A stretch of 64,000 bases of DNA from Neoarius graeffei (lineage: Eukaryota > Chordata > Actinopteri > Siluriformes > Ariidae), in assembly GCF_027579695.1 (NCBI RefSeq), contig NC_083582.1:5020378-5084377 (forward strand), written 5' to 3'. Below are positions 1 through 9,214 of this stretch, in pieces. Position 1 is the stretch's first letter; each line of letters begins with the position of its first letter. The translations under genes and the position numbers were made by a program. A model generated the notes under the pieces. It was not told the origin of the DNA. It was given only the letters and a program-made list of their open reading frames with translations, and did not search any database.

Positions 1-397
1 ACGAATGTTTGCGCAGAAAGTGACGTACGTAGCGTTTTTGTGCGTACACAAGCTTTGTACATGAGGCCCCTGGACGTTTAAAAGTCCACACATCCCTGGT
101 CACGATTTACTGACGTCATACTCCACGTGCATAATCCTGGCCAATGAGCTGACAAGCTCCAGGACGTGTCTCAAATTGTCTTTTCGCTCCTATGTAGTGA
201 AGCATAGAATCAGAAATGTAAAATAAAAATTTAATTTATGTATTTCAACATTGTTTTTATTACATATTTACTTATTTATTCATTCATTCATTCATTTTAA
301 GCGTGTTAATTTGTATTTTGTGTGTTTTATCCGACGTTTCCTTTTTCTCAAGTGCGCTAATGTACGGAGAACGGAGGTGTTTCGAACACAGCCCTAG
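1..397. other. Upstream flank of pstk, no gene seen
   Basis: No coding exon is recognisable here. The stretch holds a CRE-like TGACGTCA at 111-118, an E-box CACGTG near 124, a CCAAT at about 140 and a short CATT repeat around 281-296. These could belong to an upstream divergent promoter, but no upstream gene is visible in the window, so this is inference only. Confidence 0.4.
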
Positions 398-420
398 TGA
401 CGTCACACTTCCTGGTTCTG
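398..420 (+). promoter_or_regulatory. pstk: Probable pstk core promoter: CRE and ETS-like motifs
   Basis: A perfect palindromic CRE (TGACGTCA, 398-405) is followed directly by CACTTCCTGG, an ETS-type site. CRE next to ETS is common in promoters of vertebrate housekeeping genes, and no TATA box is visible. It lies about 330 bp before the pstk start codon, so transcription probably starts around 400-480. Assignment rests on motif and position only. Confidence 0.5.
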
Positions 421-594
421 CAACATAAACACGCCTCGGAGCTGCTGCTGCTCTGTGTTTGTTTTTTTCTCGGTTTATTTTTAGAGGTTAAAAATCTGAT
501 GATGTTTACTGAACTAAAGTTGGCAGATTTTTTTAAGTAATAGAGAAAATCCTTGTAGTGTTCCCCTCTTCCCCCCCTCACCTGGGACTCTGTG

Positions 595-664
595 TGAGTG
601 AGTGTGTGTGAATGAATGAACGAACGCGCACGCAGAGCTCGGCAGGTGTGTGTGTGTGTGAGAG

Positions 665-698
<34 letters not shown>

Positions 699-765
699 TG
701 AGTATGAATGAGAGAGTGTGTGTGTGAGTGAGTATGAATGAACGCGCAGAGCTCGGCAGGTGTGT
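595..765. repeat. TG-rich microsatellite with a duplicated block in the pstk 5' UTR and exon 1
   Basis: Runs of TG are mixed with GAGAG and TGAATGAA blocks. The block carrying GCAGAGCTCGGCAGG followed by a TG run occurs twice, around 632-660 and again at about 745-770. The second copy lies inside the pstk reading frame and encodes residues next to the P-loop. The first copy is 5' UTR. Confidence 0.85.
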
Positions 766-2294
766 GTGTGTGCTGTGCGGGTTACCTGCAGTGGGAAAGT
801 CCACCCTCACACGCCTGCTCTCTCATCACCTTCACACACGCGGCTGGAGGACTTTCACCATCTGCTACGATGAGTTCATCCCTCAGGAGGCTTTTCACTT
901 CCACACACCGCAGAGGGAAGAGGAAGAATCATCTAAAGAGGTAACTTGTATAACAGCACTAAACCCCTGTGTGTGTGTCTGGTGGAGGAAAACAATCAGT
1001 GACGGACTTCCTGTAACCCGGAAGTGGATTATTTTCCTGTAACTGTAAATGTTTTATTCCTTTTACACCGCGACACTTCTGTTGTTCTCTCATGAGTAAC
1101 AAACTTTTTTATTATCTGTTTACTGTTGCATTTAATGATGTTTAACAAATTTAGTTCCTCATGTACAGTACAGCAGCTAAATACTCATTCCCTCACCATC
1201 ACATTCTGTCTCTCTCTATCTGTCTCTGTCTGTCTGTCTGTCTCACTCTGTCTGTCTGTCTGTCTGTCTCGCTCTCTGTCTGTCTGTCTGTCTCGCTCTC
1301 TGTCTGTCTGTCTGTCTCGCTCTCTGTCTGTCTGTCTGTCTCGCTCTCTGTCTGTCTCTCTTTCAAAATTAATAAGACAAAAAAAACCACACAGAGAGCA
1401 TAAAGTAGCCTAAACCTGAGCACTGACACTGGAGACTCCTTCCATAAACTTCTCCTTCCAGAAAACTTCACCATGTTGATGATTTTACACACAGGGTTTT
1501 TCATTCTGTTGACGTGAGTGAGCCGTTACCATGGAAACGATAATGTGTTAGAATTAATATAAACCTGCGCGACTGTCACAGCTGCTGTTCTAGAGAATTA
1601 ATCAACACCCTCTGAGCAGAAACCGAATTTGAGTAGTTCAGTAGAGCTTTGTTTGCGAGAATTTAACACAAGCTGTAATTTTTGGGCTGGACAATGACGT
1701 GTACGCTGAACTTGCTCGATCAGCCGTGTCTGCTGTCTCAGGTTTGTTTCTATGGTGACGAGGAGCTGCAAGGCAAATGGAGCCGAGACGCAACGACAGG
1801 AAAAACCTTGTGTGGCTCAATGAGGTTCATAAACAAATCAAATGTCACTGCATTTTCATTTGAATCACTGATTTACAGGACTTTAGGCCACGCCCCTTAC
1901 CTGGAGGGGTATGTGATTTTTTTTTTTTTTTTTTTTTCCCCCCCTCCATGAATGCTGTTTTTTTTCTTTGTGTGTGTGTTGTAGCAGGCAGGGTGGAAGC
2001 AGTACAGACATGCCGTGTTGGAGTGTGTGGACAGTTTCCTGCAGGAGCTCAGTGCTGATGGACCTCACACACACACTGGAGGAGGAAGTGTGTGTGCTGA
2101 TGGACCTCACACACACACTGGAGGAGGAAGTGTGTGTGAGCGCTTTAGAGAGGCCATGGAGAAGCAGCAGATCCTCCCACTGTTACAGAACACACACTCT
2201 GGACCTCAGCAACTTGTCCTGCTGCTCGATGACAACTTCTACTACCACAGCATGAGATACCAAGTGTACCAGCTCGCGCGCAGGCGTACACGCA

Positions 2295-2330
<36 letters not shown>

Positions 2331-3132
2331 TTAGAAACATCTCTATTATTTATAATAAAATGTCCAGGTAAAAAAAAAAACAGCAAACTTGAACAAAATA
2401 CAGTTAAAAAGTAAAAAAACATAGAATTAATAAATAAAAATGTAATACTGTAATAAAGCAAAACGTAGCTATTAGCATATTTTATAAACTATGAATACTT
2501 CTAACTCTAAGAATTATTACACATTTGTTACAGAAACAATAAAACGGAATACTTTTGACAGTAAATGACACTAAATTTAACAATGATAATGAATAAAATT
2601 AAATGTATTTTTAATTTAATAAAAAAATATTATTCTGAAATCAGTAAATAAATGATTAAAATATGACCCGTGACCTTGACCCCTCTTTCTGATTGGCTGC
2701 AGGGTCAGTGGGGTTCTGTGAGATCTACCTGCACTGTCCACTGGAGGTGTGTCTCCATAGAAACAGGGTCAGAGGTCAGCCGGTGCCAGATGATGTCATT
2801 GCTGAGATGTCCAATCGCATGGAGCCTCCGAACACAGTGAAGAACCAGTGGGAGAGAAACAGTGTGACTGTGGACAACACAAACACCGTCACACACACAC
2901 AACTGTACATCACACACACACACACAACTGTACGTCACACACACACTTTCTATTTAGTTCAGTAGAAGAATTCGTGTATTTAAAATAAACAGTTTGTCAA
3001 TACAGCATGGGAACAAACCGATGTGGTAAAGTGTTGTGTGTGTGTGTGTGTTTCAGACAGGAGGTACTGCAGGCGATCTCTTCAGCAGTAGAAAATCCTC
3101 TGAGTCCAATTCAGGATGATTCAGAGCAGAGG
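734..3132 (+). CDS. pstk: L-seryl-tRNA(Sec) kinase, coding exons 1-4
   Basis: Pstk phosphorylates Ser-tRNA(Sec) to O-phosphoseryl-tRNA(Sec), the precursor that SepSecS converts to Sec-tRNA. It is a cytosolic P-loop kinase. Exons are 734-940, 1985-2285, 2703-2887 and 3061-3132, and junction phases agree. The ATG at 734 is the first after an in-frame TGA at 725. Walker [10 protein letters not shown] is at residues 16-24, YDEFIP follows, and [14 protein letters not shown] is the conserved PSTK motif in exon 2. The exon 2/3 junction (LARRRSVGFC) aligns without a gap to human PSTK as I remember it. Exon 2 has a tandem 14-residue duplication. Its acceptor is tagcag (NAGNAG), so one Gln is optional. 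The end of exon 3 is the least certain boundary, because CA repeats follow it. The gene continues at 26523 after a 23.4-kb intron; total about 362 aa, against roughly 350 in human. Confidence 0.92.
1204..1363. repeat. TCTG/CTCGCTCT minisatellite in pstk intron 1
   Basis: A tandem array built of TCTG runs separated by TCTCGCTC blocks, about 32 bp per higher-order unit, repeated four times. It lies in intron 1 (941-1984). The rest of that intron shows no exon; a poly-T run at 1918-1937 lies close to the exon 2 acceptor. Confidence 0.85.
2054..2137 (+). repeat. pstk: 42-bp in-frame tandem duplication in pstk exon 2
   Basis: Two copies of a 42-bp unit (2054-2095 and 2096-2137), identical by eye, encode [14 protein letters not shown] twice. 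Each unit holds a CA run and a GT run around a GGAGGAGGAAG spacer, so it can fold into a hairpin. The duplication preserves the frame and lengthens a poorly conserved segment between the kinase core motifs. Confidence 0.9.
2297..2331. repeat. ATT microsatellite in pstk intron 2
   Basis: About eleven ATT units follow the exon 2 donor (gtacac at 2286). The rest of intron 2 (to 2702) is AT-rich with no recognisable feature. Confidence 0.9.
2888..3060 (+). repeat. AC-repeat / GT-repeat paired intron (pstk intron 3)
   Basis: The intron opens with CA runs (about 2890-2945) and closes with a GT run directly before tttcag. The two runs are complementary in RNA and could pair, bringing the splice sites together. 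The acceptor may be tttcag (exon from 3057) or acag (exon from 3061); only 3061 keeps phase with the chosen donor. Confidence 0.7.
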
Positions 3133-3193
3133 GTAACACACACACACTAATTTAATCTGCCTGGAATCAAACTTATTTTATCCTGTTTTATTC

Positions 3194-3196
<3 letters not shown>

Positions 3197-3238
<42 letters not shown>

Positions 3239-3538
3239 GTCTCTCTCTCTCTCTCCTGTCTCTCCCCCTTCCCCCGCTCTCCCTGTCTCTCTCCTGTCTC
3301 TCCCCCTTCCCCCGCTCTCCCTGTCTCTTTCTCTCTCGCTCTCTCCCTCCTGTCTATTTCTCGCTTGCTCTCTCTCTCTCCTGTCTCTCATCCATCTCTT
3401 GTTCTCTCTTGCTTGCTTTCTCTCTCTATCCCCCTCTCTCTCCTGTATCTCTCTCCCTCTCCTGTCTCTCTCTCTCCTCTCTTCCTCCTCTCTCACCTCC
3501 CCCTCTCCTGTCTCTCTCTTGTGTCTCTCCTCTCTCTT

Positions 3539-3573
<35 letters not shown>

Positions 3574-3735
3574 GTCTGTCTCTCTCTCTCACTTGCGCTC
3601 TCTCTCTCGTCTCTTGCTCGTGCTCTCTCTCTCCTTCCTGTCTCTCACTCCCCTCTCTCTCCCCCCTCTCTCTCTCTCCTGTCTCTTGCTCTCTCTCTCT
3701 TCCTGTCTCTCACTCCCCTCTCCCCTCTCTCTGTT
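3197..3735. repeat. Long CT-rich polypyrimidine tract in pstk intron 4
   Basis: About 540 bp of TC/TCTCC/TGTCTC repeats with almost no purines on the plus strand. Open frames across it (Ser/Leu-rich on plus, Arg/Glu-rich on minus) are repeat artefacts. It abuts the 5' end of Tx1 LINE copy A. Confidence 0.9.
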
Positions 3736-4382
3736 GCATGCTGGGAGTGAGTGAGTGCGTGAGGATTCACGGTGAGAGCGCGATTGTTTAGGGTTTATCC
3801 CTTTCTTTTTTCATACTTTATTTCTTGCTTTTTTTTCTTGCTTTAAGCATTAAAATAACTTTCAGTTTAGCGTTGTCTAAGAATTTGTGTTAATTCTTGA
3901 TTTAGTTTTGTGAGGGGGTGGGGTGTAGGAATGGCATCTCACCCGGTTGGGTGTGGCCCTTCCCTTTCACTCCACCACGGAATCACATACCTGCAAACTA
4001 GTCACCTTTCGGCGAAATTCGCCGTTTTGATCCCAAAATAGGTCACTTGTGTGAATCGTGTAGATCCAAAGAGTTTTTTTTTTTTTTTTTGGAGGGGGCG
4101 AGGCAACGTTGCCGAACATTTGGTTTCAAAGTACTACTACTACTTTTCTCCTCACACCCACATTCAGACCATTTCCGCCTTCTTCATACTTCAAACGTCT
4201 CTCTGATTGGATGACATTCCAACGAGCCAATAGTCTTACGGAACGCTGGACAGTATCCGCGAATTGTAACTGAATAGAGGCGGGGTTTTCTTGAATACGG
4301 GTGTGTATAGGAGGATGGCAGAGATCATCCAAACGCAATGCAGAACGGGACACTGAGTCTTGAAAACAGCTCATGGAATCAT

Positions 4383-4751
4383 CTCATCTCATTATCTGTA
4401 GCCGCTTTATCCTTCTACAGGGTCGCAGGCGAGCTGGAGCCTATCCCAGCTGACTACGGGCGAAAGGCGGGGTACACCCTGGACAAGTCGCCAGGTCATC
4501 ACAGGGCTGACACATAGACACAGACAACCATTCACACTCACATTCACACCTACGCTCAATTTAGAGTCACCAGTTAACCTAACCTGCATGTCTTTGGACT
4601 GTGGGGGAAACCGGAGCACCCGGAGGAAACCCACGCGGACACGGGGAGAACATGCAAACTCCGCACAGAAAGGCCCTCGCCGGCCACGGGGCTCGAACCC
4701 GGACCTTCTTGCTGTGAGGCGACAGCGCTAACCACTACACCACCGTGCCAC
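4383..4751 (-). mobile_element. tRNA-derived SINE (V-SINE-like), copy 1
   Basis: Read on the minus strand it starts with a tRNA-like head containing A box TGTAGTGGTTAGCG and B box GGTTCGAGCCC, then the conserved core seen in V-SINE/DANA-type fish SINEs (CCTCCGGGTGCTCCGG), and ends near GATAATGAGATG. Target duplications CTCATGGAATCAT lie at 4370-4382 and 4752-4764. It sits inside hAT-like element 1. Open frames over it are shadows. Confidence 0.9.
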
Positions 4752-5172
4752 CTCATGGAATCATATTTTCTGATTTTTTTCCGGAACTCTATATTACATC
4801 TGGAGACGGAAAAACATTTTTAGTATGCGGAGAAAGCTGTGTTACGATGAGTGCGATTTAAAGAGGCTTTAGGGTGGTTTTTTTGGTACCTGTGATTTGG
4901 TGGTCTGTGAGTCGCGTTTTTATGACGTAAGACGCAAGGGGCGGGGCTGTTACATTTGAACCGAACGCGCGACACGGAAGATGTTTCTGTGGGCTGAAAC
5001 AAAACAGAAAGAAACGTCAAATCAGTTTGAATAAAGTCATTTTTTTGTTGAACATAAGGATCTATAAACGCGTGTTTTGGGTAAGAGAAATCATTTTTAT
5101 GTGAAACTATTGGTGGGATTGTCAAAATTATAACGTAATATGTGTTGATCTCGGTTGTATTCAGAGAACCAG

Positions 5173-5248
5173 TTGTGTGTGTGTGTGTGTGTGTGTGTGT
5201 GAGTGAGAGAGAGAGATTCTCTCTCACTCACACACACACACACACACT
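5173..5248. repeat. Palindromic TG/AG/CT/CA microsatellite
   Basis: A TG run passes into GAGTGAGAGAGAGA and is then mirrored by TCTCTCTCACTCA and a CA run, giving a near-perfect inverted repeat of about 76 bp with almost no loop. It lies within hAT-like element 1, just before a small ORF. Confidence 0.8.
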
Positions 5249-5256
5249 CTCACACC

Positions 5257-5436
5257 ATGAATTTGGCAGCACTGAAGGAAAGGAGGGCTGAATATGGTGT
5301 CCAGCCATCTACCAGTGCTGCTGGTAATAGGGCAGAGGTGGTGAAGGAGGATAGCATGGCGCGAAAGAGGCACATGGCAGAGCAGCATAAACGTGCCCTT
5401 GAACGGCTTGTTCGGGCCAAAAGGTCTAAAAAATGA
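5257..5436 (+). CDS. Unidentified 59-aa Lys/Arg-rich ORF inside hAT-like element 1
   Basis: The ATG at 5257 opens 59 codons. The product starts MNLAALKERRAEYG and ends with a basic stretch, LVRAKRSKK, that resembles a nuclear localisation signal. The middle is likely helical (MARKRHMAEQHKRALERL). I do not recognise the family. It may be a captured host exon, the tail of a spliced transposon protein, or chance. It follows a CA/CT run, but no clear splice acceptor is visible. Confidence 0.35.
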   Translation: MNLAALKERRAEYGVQPSTSAAGNRAEVVKEDSMARKRHMAEQHKRALERLVRAKRSKK

Positions 5437-5711
5437 TAAACTGGTCTGCTGAAGAAAGTTTCCAGTGTCACACTTCAAAAATTACTTTTTTAAATTCAAA
5501 TTTTACTTTTTATACTTTGCCTTCCTTAATGGTAATGTAATGAGGTGTCAGATGCAAAACTGAAAATTGCAAAGCTAAAAATGAATAAATCTTGTCTTTG
5601 TTTTAAATGTTGTCTTTTCCCTTTATTTTCCTTGATCGCGCGCTGTTTAAGGGGGCCGGGGGGTTACCGGTAGTTTGTCACCTTTTTCAACCCTCATGAG
5701 TTTGCAGGTAT

Positions 5712-6681
5712 GGAATCAGGTGTGTCCCTGAAGCGGGATCGAGTGCGGAGGATGTGCTGCTTGCATTCAGTAAACAGGTCGGATATGAAAATATCGCTTT
5801 GGCGTCTAGGATGAATAAAGCAGTGGTAATATTTTTTAAAGAAGAACCGTGAATCGTCTTGTTGAGACCGGGGTGTGGATAAATGAAGTGTTTGTGCCAA
5901 TGATGCCACAAGTTTCGCCCACAGTTAAAGTCACCATCTCTAATGTTCCCCTTTTATCCCGAACAGTGACATCGAGCGCGAGCTCTCAGGGTTCGGGAAA
6001 TTCGCCAGCACAGTGAGAGTGATTCCACTGGGCTGTAAGAACGAGGCCCTGAAACGTGCTGTCTTTTCGGCAGCAGGTCTTCATGTTCCTCAAGTCTCCA
6101 ACATTAGATGTTTCTTTTCATGGTTTACACAGGAATAAATCCTACATGTTGTATGCGAGTACAGGGAGCATGCGGTGTTTTGAATGTGGCGATATCAGTC
6201 ATAAAAAGTTTGCATGTCCTCATAAAGCTCAGGCTGATGGGGGCGAAGGGATCAGCGATGGGTCGGTTGTGGTCCCAAAGGGACCCAAAAAACTAGAGAA
6301 ACAAATGGAGATTTCTGACTCGAGCGTCCTGGCTGTGGAAGAACCAGCAGGACAAAAATTCAGTGATATTAACGTTTCAATGAGAAACATGGCAGATAAA
6401 ACCGAAACTGATGCACTAACGGAGGCAGTCAGTGGATCAGAACCCTGCGGTGCTGAATGATGGGGAAGGCACTGATCTGGGGGCAGAGACCATCACTACA
6501 GAGCCTGTTACTGACCCACCTGTCACAGACATCACTGTACTGAACACCAGAGAGCTACCGGCAGAAGAAGGGGGTGATGAGGTAACGGGGAAGGAGGATG
6601 CTCTGTCTGATATCTCCAGCCTGTCTGATCTGGGCTCGCAGGCGATGGATGAACAGCTCGACTCTCTCTAGAGGAAATTGA
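5712..6681 (+). pseudogene. Tx1 LINE copy A, ORF1 (zinc-knuckle protein), broken
   Basis: Reading frames across this stretch match copy B ORF1 at 18500-19800. A CX2CX4HX4C zinc knuckle (CFECGDISHKKFACPH) lies at about 6176-6223 and is followed by an acidic, low-complexity tail ending near DEQLDSL at 6671. The frame shifts around 6460. The 5' end of ORF1 lies before the hAT insertion (ATGGCATCTCACC near 3931), and the last ORF1 codons resume after the Harbinger-like insertion at 8932. ORF1 proteins of this type bind the LINE RNA. Confidence 0.75.
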
Positions 6682-6702
6682 GGGTGTATTCAGACCAGGA
6701 TA

Positions 6703-7883
6703 CAGGGCTCGAAATTAACTTTTTTTCTTTGTGTCCCCCAGTGGTCCCGAATTCTGTGTTGTATTGTCCCGAATGGAAGCAATAGTGTCCCCATTTTTTC
6801 CTCTCTGAAATAACCAGTGGTTAATATTATCATAAGAAGTTACTATTATATTTGTAACTATGCGATTTTGAACCCTTTATATCAATTTTACAATAAGTCA
6901 CAAGACACAAGCGACACATGTCCTATACATCATCTACTTCAAAATTACAGTTATTGCATTTTCAGTTTATTAAACTTTGGCGATCTCACTGTATGAATAG
7001 ATACCCGTTTATTTAAAGGGGCCAACTAGCTCATTCAGAAAATGTTTCAACTCCCTACATCTGCAGTACACTTTAGCTGAAAATAAGACCCCTTTTATGT
7101 TCATTTCATCTACTTATACCTTGAATATCTGTTGGCACTTATAAGGCCAACTTATAATTTTCACCATTACCGTTATCCATTTTTATGAACTTTCGCTGCC
7201 GAAACGTGGGTGCAAATGTTAGTAACATCAGCATAGTGGCAGCAGGTCCGAGCCTAGTTGTGCTGCTGACTGACTAAACTTTCTGAACTAGAAAGACACC
7301 AAGAAAACTCACTTATTCTGTTGAACGGTATCTTCCGTCAATATCATCCACATCATTCCTGTTGTATTTTATAACGTGTCTAACAGTGTTCATTAAGTTC
7401 ATTCAGTTGCTAGCGTTGCCTGCAGACCAGGTGATGACACTTTGGATCCTGAAGGTCCCGGAGACGTTATGTCTGGGCTTTCAGTTTCTTCCCCGCGGTC
7501 GGTCCGCTTCAACCACTTAAGCATTTTTGTTCTGGCAAGAGTCGGCGCAGCGTGTGCGCTAGCAATTCCATTCCAAGTCCATATAATGCGGACTCCGGCC
7601 GAAGATTCTAGAACAGAATGCGCTGCTCTGTAGCCTACGGATGCAGGTGCATCGAAAGTGTAGCTACTATGTATTTTTCGCTGTTAACGTTTTAAAATTA
7701 AAATTGACAAATTAGGTGAATGTCTACGTATGTGTTACGGCTTTGTAAATAATATTAATGTAGAACTTCTTTTCTAGATCTATTTTTTCCATTGTCCCGG
7801 GATTGTCCCAGATATAATTTTGTGTCCCGATGACATTTTTTATGGTCCCCGGGACGTCGGGACACCGTTAGTTTCGAGCGCTG
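6703..7883. mobile_element. hAT-like transposon 2, nested in the Harbinger-like element
   Basis: Termini are CAGGGCTCGAAATTAAC at the left and the complement of CAGCGCTCGAAACTAAC at the right. A perfect 8-bp duplication CCAGGATA (6695-6702 and 7884-7891) flanks it. Length is 1181 bp. It has no recognisable transposase, so it is non-autonomous. Both subterminal regions carry repeated TGTCCC words. Confidence 0.8.
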
Positions 7884-8219
7884 CCAGGATAGTTCGATAG
7901 TTCACTTGCTTTGGTCCGAACCAAATGTTTTTTTTTTTTTCATTTTGGTGCGGTTCGCTTTCACACTCTACATTTTAGTAAGCGGACCAAAATCTGTCAA
8001 CAAAGCCACGCGCCCTGAGGTCGTTCAGCTATTGGTCAGAGACGACACGCGCACAAAGCGTTAAGTTCAAAAGTAGTCATGGAGGCTTTCCGTGCTGTTA
8101 TTCTTTTTAATGTCATCAAAGCTATATGTTTTTTCCAGTTTTTACCATTTTCACAGTTGTGCGATTACTATGCTGTTGTACAAGTAATTAATCAGCGACG
8201 ACGACAAAGGGCAAGGCGG

Positions 8220-8549
8220 CTACGGAGGATAGCGCTGATGAGCGCACATCATGTTGTGACAGTTCTGGCTCTTCACGCAATAGATGAATTTCTTTTTTGT
8301 GTCGCTAGTACCGCCACTTTTTGAAAGAATGTCCCTGATTTTAATGTAGGTCTGACGGAGTTTCTTCACTTTTAGCCGAAATTGTTCTGGGGAGCGCGTG
8401 AACCCCTTCTCCTTCATTTTCTCACTGAATACAGCAAACACGTCGGCATTTTTGTGTGTTCTCTCCAAAAGCTCAGATATGTGGACATCTGCCCAGATAT
8501 CCACAAGGGTACGCGTTTCTTCCTCGGCCCACGTTTGCCCCCTACTCAT
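8220..8549 (-). CDS. Myb/SANT-like DNA-binding protein of the Harbinger-like element
   Basis: The product is 109 aa and begins MSRGQTWAEEETRTLVDIWA. Regularly spaced Trp/Leu residues (TWAEEET, VDIWAD, FAVFSEKM) and the basic helix SPEQFRLKVKKLRQTYIKI fit a trihelix Myb/SANT-like domain (Myb_DNA-bind_4 type). In Harbinger transposons such a protein assists the DDE transposase and binds element ends. The C-terminal 20 residues look unrelated, so the copy is probably truncated or has lost a splice site. Confidence 0.6.
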   Translation of the reverse strand: MSRGQTWAEEETRTLVDIWADVHISELLERTHKNADVFAVFSEKMKEKGFTRSPEQFRLKVKKLRQTYIKIRDILSKSGGTSDTKKKFIYCVKSQNCHNMMCAHQRYPP

Positions 8550-9214
8550 TTTTTGTACTCTGTAGTCTAGCCTACAATGAATGGTCTGAATGACTGTTGT
8601 AAGGTTCCCTTGACAACCGAAACAGTGTTTGCACTTTGCGGTGGAGTGTCAAGACTCTGTTTCCCATAATGCTCGACAAACGACGGAAGCTCCCGAGGTA
8701 CAAAAAAGCAAAACTGTCGGATTAGGTCCGGTCTGCTTTCACACCTCCAAAAGATCCGCACCAGGGTTCCTTTGGTCCGGACCGAGTCCGACCTTGTAGC
8801 TCGGTCTTGGTCCGCTTGTTTGGTCCGGACCAGAGTTCGGTGGTTTGTATTCAGACCAACCCAAAAGGTCCAGACCAAGGGAAATTTGGTTTGTTTGGTC
8901 CGGACCAAACAATGTAGGTGTGAATACGCCATAACACGCTTTTAGATCAAACATTTGGGAAAACAGGTGAGTGATTACTTCTCCGATTTGGATAAGTTTA
9001 ATGTGTCAATGGTTGTTATAGCGGACAGTTGGTTATGATGTAGTGTGTAGGAAAAAGCGATTCAGACTCAAGAAAATGTTGGCAAAATTGCAGAGGGGCA
9101 AGACCCCGTCACTTGGGGGGGAAAGTGATAAAGTCACGTGGTGAAGTCTATCCTCCTGTCTATCCTCTTACTTCTGATCCTGGCCTTTTTCTCATTTCCC
9201 AATGCAGTCTTTCC

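Larger units (their letters stand above)
3987..5711. mobile_element. hAT-like transposon 1, inserted in Tx1-A ORF1
   Basis: Termini are inverted: ATACCTGCAAACT at the left and AGTTTGCAGGTAT at the right. Flanking 8-bp direct repeats GGAATCAC (3979-3986) and GGAATCAG (5712-5719) differ by one base and fit a hAT target duplication. Removing the element rejoins the Tx1 ORF1 sequence. It carries a nested SINE, a palindromic microsatellite and a 59-codon ORF, but no recognisable transposase, so it is probably non-autonomous. Confidence 0.7.
6682..8931 (-). mobile_element. PIF/Harbinger-like DNA transposon inserted in the Tx1-A ORF1 tail
   Basis: Terminal inverted repeats are GGGTGTATTCAGACC at the left and the complement of TGGCGTATTCACACC at the right. 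Flanks are TGA (6679-6681) and TAA (8932-8934). Joining them as a TAA duplication restores the LINE ORF1 frame, and TWA is the Harbinger target. A minus-strand Myb/SANT-like ORF, typical of Harbinger elements, lies inside. The DDE transposase itself was not found. A hAT element is nested 21 bp from its left end. Confidence 0.6.

Noticed and set aside
1199-1504. ORF with repeated TDRQTESE
   Set aside because: Translation of the TCTG minisatellite in pstk intron 1.
1682-1951. Possible extra pstk exon (ORF of 89 aa in intron 1)
   Set aside because: It has no match to PSTK, the flanking splice sites are poor, and exon 1 joins exon 2 in phase without it.
3188-3754. Arg/Glu-rich and Ser/Leu-rich open frames over 130 codons
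   Set aside because: They are translations of a CT-repeat tract with no codon structure of their own.
4383-4751. Recurrent ORF reading MGFLRVLRFPPQSKDMQVRL at seven places
   Set aside because: It is the antisense of the SINE body and appears at every copy. SINEs encode no protein.
7442-7633. 63-aa ORF inside hAT-like element 2
   Set aside because: Short, no recognisable domain, and located in a non-autonomous element.
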